Shown: positions 36,701 through 46,706 of the stretch, piece by piece | How the letters are laid out: each line of letters begins with the position of its first letter | Numbering within the stretch: the first letter of the stretch is position 1 | Source: Eunapius fragilis | Lineage: Eukaryota; Porifera; Demospongiae; Spongillida; Spongillidae | Direction: 5' to 3' | NCBI GenBank assembly: GCA_963681505.1 | Contig: OY811984.1 | Span: 3,826,858-3,890,857 of the forward strand | Length of the DNA: 64,000 nt | Notes under the pieces: model-generated | Told to the model about the DNA's origin: nothing | Database searches by the model: none | The model's input: the letters and a program-made list of their open reading frames with translations, nothing else | Position numbers and translations under genes: made by a program

Positions 36701-36960
36701 AGGTATCATCACAGGCAACTTCGCCCCCCTGACATATGTGGTGGAAATTGGGAAAGGAAGGCTTTAATGCCGTCACGTGGATCACATTAGAGCACAATAC
36801 GACGGGCAGCAGCTTAGGAAGTCGACCAACTCGAAAGATGGTCACATTGAGAGTGCCACCAAGGACGCTGGTGTGAACGACACTGCAGGCGAGGAGACGA
36901 GAATCCCACAGGCCCCCGAGCATGGGACGGAAATCTCTGTAGGTGGAACTCATACGGAAG
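33766..36960 (+). pseudogene. Gag-pol of decayed gypsy, RT core deleted
   Basis: In order: gag start (FGQFNRDTDNWDCYCEHFELY, about 33770), a CCHC knuckle whose His position reads Asp (CRACGKMGDIARAC, about 34210), the aspartic protease site MEVDAGAAVFVISE (about 34440), then the start of RT. At about 34905 the RT palm, including its catalytic YxDD, is missing. Sequence resumes at IEYLGHKIS with the thumb, a well-kept RNase H (CDASPYRIGAVLS, about 35230) and DALSRLP. The integrase HHCC region (about 35920-36020) and core (VPDNGSAF, YHPSTNGLAKRAVQTF, about 36260-36400) follow, with frameshifts between them. Not able to self-mobilise. Confidence 0.85.
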
Positions 36961-37177
36961 GAGGAGAGGAGCATGTCGACCCTCACAATATTCAGTCGGA
37001 CACACCCTGTCGAGAATGCAGAGCATGCCAGGGAACTGTCGCGAACGCAGAGCCCACCCTCAGCACCCAACAACCCAACTTAAGGAAGCAACACACACTA
37101 GCACATCCAGGTGCTCGTGGCGTAAACGCAAGGCACCGGAGCATTTTGGCTGGCAACTCCATTCAAGAAAGGAGGAG

Positions 37178-37371
37178 TGTGATGAGGTATGAACAATGGA
37201 CAGCTCTTTTGTATTCAGCCGCCGGCTGGGCGTGAGCCTTCCGGAGGCAGCCGCCAAACTCTGGAATGTATTTGTTCACTTGCAATACATATTGGCATGC
37301 ATGCATGAGTTGATAAGTCATTTTGTTGTCCTCATCAACTGTGACCACGCACTTGCTAGCTCTATATTGCA
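37178..37371 (+). repeat. 3' LTR of decayed gypsy
   Basis: Starts TGTGATGAGGTATGAAC, ends CTCTATATTGCA. Confidence 0.85.
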
Positions 37372-38440
37372 TTAACTTGGGTTAGTTAACTTGTGTTTAA
37401 TAACTCCTGTAATTGATCACATGAGAGGTGAGCTTTGTACGTGTACATAGTGTAAGGTAGATGTAGGTCCAGGCATAGGTTTATGTAGGTCCAGGGTGGT
37501 ACTGGTGGTGACGAACAATTAGGCAAAGATGAAGATAACTATTCTGATGAAATTGGAGTTGACTAAACCAACTAAAACTTGACTCTTGCGCAGCAAGTTA
37601 CATGTAACATCTTTGGCCTGAAGATAAATACAATATTCATTATGTGCTAAGACCGTACAAAGGTATGGTCATTGTGGGCTATGTATAAACTGTGTAATCT
37701 GATGTTAGGCTGCATGGGTACATGTAGCTTTAGCAGAGAAAAAATGGTGTGTATGTTTTAAAGCACAAACTATTCTTCTAGCATGTATACAAACCACACA
37801 CATTGTGTGCAGAGACAGATTTTGGTGTGATGGCATGGGCCTCAAGCATTAGTCTTGATGCAATAAACATCGCAATCAAGTACATGATGGGTGGAAATGG
37901 AGTGTGCTTTGGGCCTGATGCAAAGCCTTTGGCCTACTGGTAGAGTCTGATGCATTAAATCATGGTACTTTGTTACAGTTCAATATCAAGAGCTATCAAG
38001 AGCTATTTTAAAAGTCTGTTTGCAACTGTTTCTATGGAGATGAGACGACATGTTACTCCTGTATGTATATATTTTTTGTACCGGGGAAGAGCACCAGGGT
38101 CCAGGAAACCAATGCTGAGACTTGCATCCAAAGTGTCTAACGCCTCCAGGGAGGGGCCCATCTACCTTAGGCCCACATGACTGCCATAGACTATAGAAAT
38201 GCTGGGTCACTAGCTGCAGAGATTGGACATGACAGCTGAAAAAACATGACCGTTTAATGCTCAGGGCAACCCTTATTTCCTGAGGGACAGCAAATTTACT
38301 CAAGAGTCGGAGTTTTTACCCTAGATTCCATCCTACTGGGCAAGACGTCAGCTGGTCCGGAGAGGGCAAACTCTTCTTTATCACGTGGTCCCAAACCGAC
38401 CAGATGGGCAGGTGTGTTGAGCGTACCAAAGGCAGGCACA
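37372..38440. other. Repeat-derived spacer
   Basis: Contains the last GTAGGTCCAGGGT minisatellite fragment (37460-37495). At 37790-37945 lies a segment that recurs, diverged, at 38795-38915 (shared ACAAACCACACA, GTGTGCAGAGACA, GAGTGTGCTTTGGGCCTGAT). No gene is recognised. Confidence 0.5.
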
Positions 38441-38449
38441 CGAGTCCAG

Positions 38450-38731
38450 TTCCAGCAATGGAGGTCTACAGAGAATGCTGTCACTGTTCCACTCACTCCT
38501 CACTCCTCTTCCAATTCAAAGATGGGAGGCCACTGGCTTCCGCTCCACATTTCTATCCCTAGTATGGTGGAACAATGTGGCTACAATCCAGCCAAATATA
38601 ACGCCCACATTGGTGCAGCTACAGTATGTACAGTAGCCGCCAGAGCAGGCCTTCCCACTGACATCATTCAGAAGCTTGCAAGATGGCGAAATAAAGCATA
38701 CCATGTTTTGGTGCAGCCAAAGCACATGTAA
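38450..38731 (+). pseudogene. Second tyrosine recombinase remnant
   Basis: The reading EQCGYNPAKYNAHIGAATV, then GLPTDIIQKLARWRNKAYHVLV, corresponds to the C-terminal catalytic block of the recombinase seen at 648-971. The Ser-Phe-Arg after His has been lost, so the H-x-x-R box is broken. Upstream, another frame gives FQFKDGRPLASA, matching the preceding part of that domain. It is thus also frameshifted. A relic of a DIRS/Ngaro/Crypton-type element. Confidence 0.65.
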
Positions 38732-38794
38732 ACTCATTACTAACTGGCAACAGCAGAAGAGGACGAATTGTGTTCATAGATGTACTTATATTCA

Positions 38795-39030
38795 CACAAA
38801 CCACACACTGTGTGCAGAGACAAGCTTGATGCCAGCAAGCATTAGTCCTGATGCCATAACCTGGGAGGGGGTTGGAGTGTGCTTTGGGCCTGATGCAGAG
38901 GCTTTGGCCTAGTGGTAGACTGCTCAGCACTCCGATGTGTAGACATAACGCTTTCCATTATGAACCTTAGTGCATTGGCGAAGCCCCAGAATGTGCTGTG
39001 CAGATAAATTATATAAAGCGCTTTACGTAC
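38795..39030 (+). repeat. Duplicated segment with tRNA-like A box (SINE candidate)
   Basis: A diverged copy of 37790-37945. TGGCCTAGTGG at 38905-38915 fits an RNA polymerase III A box exactly. I see no matching B box downstream. The segment ends in TTATATAAAGCGCTTTACG at 39009-39027. A SINE is possible but unproven. Confidence 0.3.
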
Positions 39031-39570
39031 TTAACTTGTCCCTTTCCCCAATTTCCATAGGTCTTGACTGCCAGAGGGGCCCCTCTCTAGCTCACTGCTA
39101 ATGGTGAAGGCTATTTATTAGTATTTATTATACACATCGACACTTTTAACATAGGTTGTTTTCACTTTAAGTTTTTTGTACATAGTGTTTGTTTAGCCTG
39201 CATGCTGCTCGATCGATGAATGAAACGCATGGGCTAGGTATGTGCACTGATACGCTTACACACAGGAAAAAAGTTGATTTGTTAGCATTTTCCAGTACAG
39301 CCTTCGATATCAGCCTTACCTAGATCGATTAACAACAAGTCTGCATGTGCCGTATTTTCATTCCAGAGCGTCAAGGTTTCCACCTAGCTACCCGGCATGC
39401 CATTGGCTCATCAAAACCAGAGCCTTGTTAAGCAGAATTATTAATCACTGTGTGCATTCATTCACCATTATTATTATCAATATTTATTGAAGATGACACA
39501 AGGTATTATGCAACGTTAAAGAATATATTATGCGCGATAGAAATTAATTTTTTGTCTTGATTTTAGTTAA

Positions 39571-39835
39571 TGTCTAATGTACCGGGCATCCTCCCGGGAG
39601 GTACAATTGTCTACTGCGGTGTACAGATAATAAATTAATTCACTTTCTGCCAGTTTAACATCCCTTTTATATTTGACAGTACATGCACGTTATTCACGTC
39701 CATTGGAGTTTGGCCCGAAATCTCCAAGCTATAATACTTTTTCTTCGTTCCAAGTCAGCGCATCGAAGTGAAACTATTCGATTGCGATACGTAACCACGC
39801 GTATCGCAATCGAATAGCTTCACTTTGATGAATAG
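39571..39835 (+). mobile_element. TTAA palindromic MITE, one and a bit arms
   Basis: Starts TTAA|TGTCTAATGTACC and follows the left arm of the complete copy at 47571-48028 (TTTCTGCCAG, GTTTAACATCC, TTGGAGTTTGGCCCGAAAT). At 39772-39825 it passes through the centre as a 26-bp stem with one mismatch. It loses similarity after AATAGCTTCACTTTGATG. The right terminus is absent. Confidence 0.7.
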
Positions 39836-40864
39836 ATACTCGCATGGCTTTGCTGTGAACTGGAACGTGATAATGTCCGCGTAGCTTTTTTTGTATTGTG
39901 ATGTGTGTAAACGCTACAAAGACAGCATTGTTTTGTTGCGAAACTTTCAGATGACCTGGATTACTGGTACTACCAATCAAGATCTCAGTTGTAATGGAGC
40001 ACGCACATAGCGAGATTCATAAGATAGCGATGGGGCGATTGAAGAGCGCTAGTACAATATGTACATGTGTTCTATGTGATTCACAGTTGATCATGTTGTC
40101 TACGCACTTAAAAGAATGTTAGGCCATTTCAAAAACATGTCTGGGCAAACACATGCAACCCCCTACATCTTGTCCAGCAATCCCAATAAAGTTATAACTG
40201 TCCCTGCAAAAGTAAAATCACTGTACAGCAAGATGAGGTAGTCCGTGTGGCTACAAAGTGATCAAGGCAACATCGACCCTACACTTCTGAGGAATTGAAT
40301 ATGCTGCACAGTATAACTCTGTCGTGGAGGTGATCGGCCATTTCAGGGAGGCATCCTGGCTGTCATGTGGAAGTTGCTGGCCTGACTGGTGGCAAATAGT
40401 GTTGCCCTGTTTGAATTAAACATTTAGGAGGCTGTGTGTTGGCTGGTGCTTTTTAGGGGATGATTGTAGTGTTGGTGCTACTAAATGGCCACTATTGGCT
40501 TGAATGGTGAATGAGTTGCACAATTTCAATAAGAAATCTGAATGTGTGTGTTGGCACCATGGCTCTGTGAATGGGCCTACCATATTGTAACTCTAGTGTG
40601 TTCAGTTGATGACAGTGGTGTGCACAGCGACATGCAGTGCACCCAAGTATGGTGAAGTGACATTCAGAAGAAAGCGTGCTTGATAAAGGAGCCACTATTG
40701 GCTTTGTTGGGAGCGGTCCAAGACTTCTTGTTAAGTTGCAATTAACTACCTTTATCGGCTGGCTGTCATCTATGGGTTCCATACATGTGCAGAGGCACTC
40801 CATGAGGAAATGATACCCAAATGTGTGTAAACTAAATGCCTTCTTGGTTGATTGGGACATCTTT
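39836..40864. other. No recognisable gene
   Basis: An open frame at 40492-40878 (minus, 128 codons) has no family resemblance. It overlaps the end of the NFU1-like frame and could be flanking sequence. Confidence 0.4.
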
Positions 40865-41164
40865 TTAGCCCAACACAAATGTAAAACACACTTCCTTTAT
40901 TCCCTCAATATTGAAAAGTTGTGAAGCTAATGGCGACGGCCTTGCTTCTAGTGGGTTGGAAATTTTTTTGGCTGTATCGGTCTCCAGGACGTTACTACTG
41001 AGTACAAACTTCATGATCAGTGGTGTCAACTGGACCTGAGTAACCATGCTGCGGGCTTGCGTGTGTACATGTACATTACAAGAGTGACTGTACGCATACA
41101 GGCATGGCGATGAGTCTATAATCTCCCGCTTCAATACACCCGCCAATCCCCCCAATCCCCGCAA
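40865..41164 (-). pseudogene. NFU1-like N-terminal domain fragment
   Basis: The last 55 residues of this 99-codon frame read TQVQLTPLIMKFV, VLETDTAKKISNPLEA, then SPLASQLFNIEGIKEVCF. This matches the N-terminal domain of NFU1, the mitochondrial iron-sulfur cluster carrier (family features: TPNP-LKF, SPLA-QLF-IEG(V/I)K-V). The family's TPNP is degraded to TPL, the following GPDF motif is missing, and no CxxC scaffold domain is found downstream. It could be a processed pseudogene piece or one exon of a gene whose next exon I cannot see. Upstream, CCCGCAG could be an acceptor. Confidence 0.45.
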
Positions 41165-41911
41165 ATTACCGCTTACAAATCATCATATGGGCCGCTCCGA
41201 CTCCAGTTGGCCAATGCCTCCACGTTGCATTTCTAGCAATAGGTTGCAAGATCACAAGAGATGTACAGGGTCTTCTACACATGGGCCTCGATGAAAGCCT
41301 CAAGGCCGTATAGTGGACAATGTTCCTTATCATTACAAAATAATTCGCCATTGCATTCGTAGTTTATACACAGCACCACATGCCAGAGATGACAAATTGT
41401 GTATTTTTACTTATAGCAATGGCATGGTATGTTGTGTAAGAAATAGGAACCCAATGGAGTTGGAAGATGTATTGATTTGATTTGGATGTTAGATTTATAA
41501 ATCCACAAGGCCCATTATCTTGTACAACGTAGTATCCACAGAGACTGGGAATGAGGTCATTCCAATGATACACAAGACTCACTGTTGGGATTAATTCAAT
41601 GGCATTGGCTGGAAATTATATATGTTTCAGGCATTTGGTACCTGTAAGAAACATAATAATTTTTCGAGAGCAAGCTATTGGGTGGAGAAGGTAATCACTC
41701 TTTTGAAAATAAAGACTTTTTTTTTTTTTTGTCTCAGTAAGGAAAAGGTCTTACTGACATCAGGTATTATGCCGTAAGTTACTATAAAGTTATCATTTCA
41801 TCTCTGATGTTAAGAATGATGGACATCTTGATGAATATGAAGAGGGGCATAAAGGAAGAGAGGTGGGAGCTGCAAGTTAGGAGAGAGTACATTTTTATGG
41901 ATACGCTGAAC
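41165..41911. other. Repeat-derived spacer
   Basis: 41425-41560 shares text with 60135-60290 (GGTATGTTGT, TATAAATCCACAAGGCCCAT, GGTCATTCC), a dispersed repeat related to the arm ends of the large inverted repeat. A run of T (about 15) lies near 41717-41731. No gene. Confidence 0.5.
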
Positions 41912-41916
41912 TCTAT

Positions 41917-42136
41917 TGTTCTGACCATGTAACCTGAAGCCATTATGTCTTCTTGCACATGCGCAATTTGCAGTATTTTAACACTTACACCACGTGTTCT
42001 GAGACACTTCTTTTTCTCTTGTTTTAGCGTACACTAGCTATAGTTGTTAGCTGATTTATAGTTGTGCCTGTACTGTGCCCATTGATTCCCTGTAATCATA
42101 TTCATTTGAAATCCTGATTTCCAAGAAAAAAAAACA
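41917..42136 (+). repeat. 5' LTR of young gypsy
   Basis: 220 bp. Differs from the 3' LTR by a few substitutions and by a longer A run near its end. Confidence 0.9.
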
Positions 42137-42160
42137 GGATTTTGTGGCGTAGTCGGCAGG

Positions 42161-43537
42161 ATGGCAGAGACAGCACAACTGATCGAGCTACTGAAAAGGC
42201 AGATAGATGCGCAGCAGAAGCAAATGGAGGAAGGAAGAAAACAGACGGAGGCGCTAATCGCTGTGTTTATTGGACACAGGGACAATCGGGAGCAACCTCC
42301 AAAGGCGCCGTTAGTTGTCATTCCCAGTTTTGTCCCGTTCGATCCAACGGCAGAATTGTGGGACGATTACTGGGCGAGGTTCCAAACCTTTGTGGGAGCT
42401 AACTCAATTCCTACGGATAAACAAGCGCAGGTTTTCCTCATGAATCAGTCGAGAGTGAACTACAAGCTTCTGAGTAACCTCGCCTCCCAGCAGTCACCAG
42501 CTAAGGACATCAACGCACTTACGCTGGAAGAGATTGTTGAATATATGAAGGGCCAATTTGACCCAACACGATACGTCATCCGCGAGCGGTTGATTTATTG
42601 GTCCTCCATGTGCCACAAGCCGAGAAAGTCAATTCAAGAGTTGGCCGCTCGAATCCGTCAGGACGCTGTTACATGCGATTTCGCGGCCATTAAAGACACT
42701 CTGGACGAGGCAATGTGCACCCGGTTCATGTGCTCCGTCAGCAATGAAGCCGTCCTGAAGGCACTCTTCAAGTTTAAGGAGGAGGAGCTTACCTTTGCCA
42801 AAGCAATTGCAGTTGCAATGGAGACAAAGGAGGCAGCCAAGGTGGCAAAGGAGACTGTGTATGGGACGAAAGCAAGTGCTGTCTGCAAGGTCGACTCTAG
42901 TAGACCATCCCCTTCACCTGACTCTGGAGAACACCCTATACACCAAGTCCACGGCAAGGAGAGAGACTTCCCAAAAGGGACCTGTCCACGATGTGGGAAG
43001 ACAGACCACAAGTCGGTTGATTGCCCCTTCAAAGAAGCCGTATGTCGGTACTGTCAGAAGCTAGGACACCTAGAAGCGGTCTGTCTGAAGAAGCAGAGAA
43101 AGACCCAACCTGTAAAAACAATCTCTAAGCACCATCGGATACAGACAGTCAAGGTCATCAAGGCAGTTCCCCAACTTCAGCAATCTGTCCAAATCCAGGG
43201 AAAACAGTTCGTTTTTGAGGTTGACACAGGTGCTGGGGACAACTTCTGCTCTAACAACGTATGGTGTGATCTGGGAAAGCCTGCACTGTCACCTGTCACA
43301 GGACGATACGAGGTAGCAAATGGACAACCACTACCCACCTTGGGCACATTCACAACAGTTGTCTCACTTCAGGGTGGGGACAGTTCCCAGGACAAATCAG
43401 TTGATTTCATTGTTACCAAAGTTCCCCGACTCAACCTTCTGGATCGCAGTGCTATAGTCAGGCTTAACGTGAACATACCTGGGTCTACCAGCAGAGAAGC
43501 AAGAAGGTCCCATATCAGTGCGACCCATCTTCGATGA
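42161..43537 (+). CDS. Gag and protease of young gypsy
   Basis: 458 codons from the first ATG after the primer site. Residues about 1-30 are a coiled-coil-like Gln/Glu-rich helix. A gag capsid-like region follows (PTAELWDDYWARFQTF, about residue 65). Two zinc knuckles of form C-x2-C-x4-H-x4-C stand at CPRCGKTDHKSVDC and CRYCQKLGHLEAVC (about residues 282-310). An aspartic protease site FEVDTGAGDNF lies near residue 352. The frame ends about 20 nt into the pol frame, which is open from about 43473. The change of frame here may be mutation or a frameshift signal. Confidence 0.9.
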   Translation: MAETAQLIELLKRQIDAQQKQMEEGRKQTEALIAVFIGHRDNREQPPKAPLVVIPSFVPFDPTAELWDDYWARFQTFVGANSIPTDKQAQVFLMNQSRVNYKLLSNLASQQSPAKDINALTLEEIVEYMKGQFDPTRYVIRERLIYWSSMCHKPRKSIQELAARIRQDAVTCDFAAIKDTLDEAMCTRFMCSVSNEAVLKALFKFKEEELTFAKAIAVAMETKEAAKVAKETVYGTKASAVCKVDSSRPSPSPDSGEHPIHQVHGKERDFPKGTCPRCGKTDHKSVDCPFKEAVCRYCQKLGHLEAVCLKKQRKTQPVKTISKHHRIQTVKVIKAVPQLQQSVQIQGKQFVFEVDTGAGDNFCSNNVWCDLGKPALSPVTGRYEVANGQPLPTLGTFTTVVSLQGGDSSQDKSVDFIVTKVPRLNLLDRSAIVRLNVNIPGSTSREARRSHISATHLR

Positions 43538-44699
43538 TTTGAGACCAGACCCAACCCTACAGGACGCATGCAGGCAACTCTGTCAGGAATTTCCAGAACA
43601 GTTCAAGTCTGAACTCGGGTGTCTCAAGGATTCCCAACTGGAAGTCAAGTTCAAGCCTGAAACAAAACCCATCTTCTGCAAACCACGTGTAGTTCCCTTC
43701 GCCATCCAGGAGGACCTCTGCCAAGCCTACGATGCAGGAATTGCAAGAGGGGTGTGGCTTCCAACCCAGTTCAACGACTATGGAACACCTGTGGTTTCTA
43801 TTCGCGAACCAAGCCTTCCCGGACAACCGGCTAAACTTCGAGTCTGTGGGGATTACTCTGTCACTGTGAACCAGCAACTGGAACCACATCGTCATCCCAT
43901 GCCACTTCCAGAGGATCTGATGCGGAAGTTAGGGGGCGGCTATGGCTTCTCGAAGATTGATTTGGCAGATGCCTACAACCAAATCATGCTGGCACCTGAA
44001 AGTCAGAAGCGATTGGCACTCAGTACCCACCGAGGAGTCCTACTTCAGATGCGACTCCCTTTTGGCATTACTTCGGCACCTGGTTATTTCCAAGAAATTA
44101 TGGGCCAGCTGACCAGTGACCTCCAAGGTGTAGCTGTCTATATAGATGACATTTTGGTCAGTGGGGCCACGGCTTCTGAACACCTGAAAAACCTTCGTTC
44201 TCTGTTCAAACGCCTAGAGATGAAAGGTCTTCATTGCCATCTGGAAAAATGCATCTTTGCCCAGCCTTCGGTCGAGTACTTTGGACATATCCTTTCTCAA
44301 CAGGGGATCGCCAAAGGACCAAAAGTCGATGCTGTCAAGAGGATGCCACCTCCAGAATCTGTTTCAGGTTTCCGCTCTTTTCTTGGTTCGGTGCAATTCT
44401 ATGGCAAGTTTCTGCCCAACCTGGCTACAGTCACTGAGCCACTTCATCGTCTGACTAAGAAAGAGGTTCCATGGAAGTGGGACAGAGAGGAACAAGCAGC
44501 TTTTCAAAAGCTCAAAGACCTGTTATCTGCTGACACCATTCTGGTCCACTTTGACCCTTCCCTTCCCATAGGGATCTCATGCGATGCTTCAGATGTGGGT
44601 TTGGGAGCAGTTCTCTTCCACAGGTACAGTGATGGCAGTGAACGTCCAATTGCCAATACCTCAAAGACCCTCACAAGCACACAGCGTGGATACAGTTAG
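43518..44699 (+). CDS. RT and start of RNase H of young gypsy
   Basis: 393 codons, a different frame from gag. Visible motifs are KIDLADAYNQ, LPFGITSAPGYFQ and the catalytic box VYIDDIL (YIDD codons 44139-44150). Then come the thumb (FRSFLGSVQFYGKFLPNL) and the first RNase H acid, ISCDASDVGLGAVLF. The frame ends at an in-frame TAG at 44697-44699. RNase H sequence continues without interruption after it, so this is a nonsense codon within the domain. The listed start is only where this frame overlaps gag; translation would come from gag. Confidence 0.9.
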   Translation: MRPIFDDLRPDPTLQDACRQLCQEFPEQFKSELGCLKDSQLEVKFKPETKPIFCKPRVVPFAIQEDLCQAYDAGIARGVWLPTQFNDYGTPVVSIREPSLPGQPAKLRVCGDYSVTVNQQLEPHRHPMPLPEDLMRKLGGGYGFSKIDLADAYNQIMLAPESQKRLALSTHRGVLLQMRLPFGITSAPGYFQEIMGQLTSDLQGVAVYIDDILVSGATASEHLKNLRSLFKRLEMKGLHCHLEKCIFAQPSVEYFGHILSQQGIAKGPKVDAVKRMPPPESVSGFRSFLGSVQFYGKFLPNLATVTEPLHRLTKKEVPWKWDREEQAAFQKLKDLLSADTILVHFDPSLPIGISCDASDVGLGAVLFHRYSDGSERPIANTSKTLTSTQRGYS

Positions 44700-45433
44700 A
44701 TAGAGAAGGAAGCACTGGCCATAATCTTCGCCTTGAACAAGTTCCACCAGTTTCTTTATGGTCGTACATTCATTTTGGTCATGGACCACAAGCCACTGAT
44801 TGCTCTTTTTGGACCAACAAAAGCAACTACGGCTCTTGCTGCTAGCAGGCTTGCTTGCTGGGCTCTGATGCTCAGTCAGTACAATTATTCGATTGAGTAT
44901 CGGAAAACGTCAGACCATGGCAACACGGACGCTCTTAGCCGCCTTCCAGTGGGGCCAGATATCAACTTTGATGGGGAGGAAGGTGATGCAACATGGACAC
45001 TGTCTGCAACATCAAGACTGTCAGCCTTCAGCTAAATCCTACTGACCCAGGAACACTGGCTAAGGAGTCAACAAAGGACCCGCTCATCGCCAATGTTATG
45101 CGCTATACGCGAGAAGGATGGCCACCTAAGGACGTATCAAACGGAAGTTTGCAAAACGATACATTGGAGATTTTTTGCAAGTTGTCCGTTTCTCTCTCCA
45201 CAACCCATGGTTGCCTTCTATACAGATCAAAAGTGGTGATTCCCCCAAGTCTCAGGCCCCAAGTACTGCAACTTCTTCATTTGGGACATTTTGGGATGCA
45301 GCGAATGAAGTCATTAGCGCGCACTGCAGTCTATTGGCCAGGGATGGATGCCAAGATAATGGACCTCTGCCATCGGTGTACTACCTGTGCCAAACACCAG
45401 AAAAAGCCACCCAAAGCAGCAAACCACCCCTAG
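44700..45433 (+). pseudogene. RNase H rest and integrase N-terminus of young gypsy
   Basis: After the TAG the frame continues with LAIIFALNKFHQFLYG, VMDHKPLIALF and DALSRLPVG. Near 44990 it shifts by one base, back to the gag frame. The linker then leads to the integrase HHCC zinc module (LLHLGHFGMQRMKSLARTAV, then CHRCTTCAKHQKK). A TAG at 45431-45433 closes this part. Confidence 0.85.
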
Positions 45434-46384
45434 ATGCTTCCAGAGAAACCATGGAGTCGCGTGCATGTCGACCATGCCATCAACTTTCTGGGAAGCAATT
45501 GGCTTATCCTCATTGATGCCTACTCCAAGTATCCTTCCATCCATCCTACCACTTCCACATCCACTAAATCCACCACGGAGTTGTTAGAGCAAGACTTCGC
45601 ACACTTTGGCTATCCACATACCATTGTGTCGGACAATGCAACTTCATTCTTCTCGGAGGAGTTCCAGGCCTGGTGTCGAGAGAGAGGCATCATTCACCTC
45701 ACAGGGGCTCCATACCATCCTGCCACCGATGGTGCTGCTGAACGTCTCGTCCAGACCTTCAAACAGGCTCTCACCAAATCATCATTGCCACCACGAGCTG
45801 CGCTACAGGAGTTCTTAATGCAATATCGTCAGACACCTCGGGCAGAGGGCTATTCTCCAAGTGAATTGCTGAATGGTCGTCTAATCAGGACCAGAATTGA
45901 TATTCTCCTTCCTTCTCCAGCACACACTGCTCAAGGCAAGCAGGCCAGGGAAGCCACTAAGTCTCAAGCTCAAGAGGTCCCTCCAGAGAGAGTCACTCCC
46001 ATATACTCGGTGGGCACACCATGCTATGCTCTCTATTGTTGTCCCAGACGAGAGAAAGAGGCTAGATGGGTTCCTGCTGTAGTAACTAAGGTGTTTGGCA
46101 CCCGCAGTGTCAATGTGAGGGTATTTCCACGTGGTGGCACTTGGCGACGACATATAGAGCAGCTTCGTCCACGTTACAGGACCCAAGAGGATGCAGACCC
46201 TGGAGGCGATGTATCAGCTGCCCCAAGGGAACCATTTCTAGGTTCACCAACCATAGAGGTGGCAACCTCGATGCCTGACACCAAGTACCTCTCCTTCCTA
46301 CACAAGAAGCAAAGATTACGGCTCAACCATGCAAAGGTACCGGAATCCTCGCCTTCCCACTGGTGGAGAGTACACTCGAGATAA
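45434..46384 (+). CDS. Integrase core and C-terminus of young gypsy
   Basis: 316 codons in the gag frame. The rve core has Asp in LIDAYSKYPSIHP, Asp in HTIVSDNATSFFSEEF and Glu in ATDGAAERLVQTFKQAL. The C-terminus has a GPY/F-like module (RWVPAVVTKVFG, then WRRHIEQLRPRY) and no chromodomain. Confidence 0.9.
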   Translation: MLPEKPWSRVHVDHAINFLGSNWLILIDAYSKYPSIHPTTSTSTKSTTELLEQDFAHFGYPHTIVSDNATSFFSEEFQAWCRERGIIHLTGAPYHPATDGAAERLVQTFKQALTKSSLPPRAALQEFLMQYRQTPRAEGYSPSELLNGRLIRTRIDILLPSPAHTAQGKQAREATKSQAQEVPPERVTPIYSVGTPCYALYCCPRREKEARWVPAVVTKVFGTRSVNVRVFPRGGTWRRHIEQLRPRYRTQEDADPGGDVSAAPREPFLGSPTIEVATSMPDTKYLSFLHKKQRLRLNHAKVPESSPSHWWRVHSR

Positions 46385-46495
46385 CCCAAGAAGGTCAACT
46401 AGACAACACCACCAACAAACCCCTTCAGTTAGAGGGGATATCACCTCTCAGTGATCAATGGAGGACTTCAAGGCTGGCAGGGAGGTGTTCTGACC

Positions 46496-46706
46496 ATGTA
46501 ACCTGAAGCCATTATGTCTTCTTATAACATGCGCAATTTGGAGTATTTTAACACTTACACCACGTGTTCTGAGACACTTCTTTTTCTCTTGTTTTAGCAT
46601 ACACTAGCTGTAGTTGTTAGCTGATTTATAGTTGTGCCTGTACTGTGCCCATTGATTCCCTGTAATCATATTCATTTGAAATCCTGATTTCCAAGAAAAC
46701 ACGACA
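46496..46706 (+). repeat. 3' LTR of young gypsy
   Basis: 211 bp, from TGTTCTGACC to CACGACA, followed at once by the TCTAT duplication. Confidence 0.9.

Larger units (their letters stand above)
33508..37371 (+). mobile_element. Ty3/gypsy LTR retrotransposon, decayed
   Basis: About 3.9 kb between LTRs of 208 bp (33508-33715) and 194 bp (37178-37371) that start TGTGATGA and end in CA. A purine tract AAGAAAGGAGGAG precedes the 3' LTR, and a primer-site-like TTGGCGATGAGG follows the 5' LTR. Flanks TTTAC and TTAAC could be a mutated 5-bp target duplication. The internal region is too short for a full gag-pol because of deletions. Confidence 0.85.

Noticed and set aside
38905-38976. tRNA gene beginning at the A-box-like TGGCCTAGTGG
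   Set aside because: No B box, no acceptor pairing and no anticodon arm can be folded. At best a SINE relic.
40492-40878. 128-codon minus-strand frame downstream of the NFU1-like fragment
   Set aside because: I tested it as the CxxC scaffold domain of NFU1. Its Cys and His positions do not match and no other family fits.
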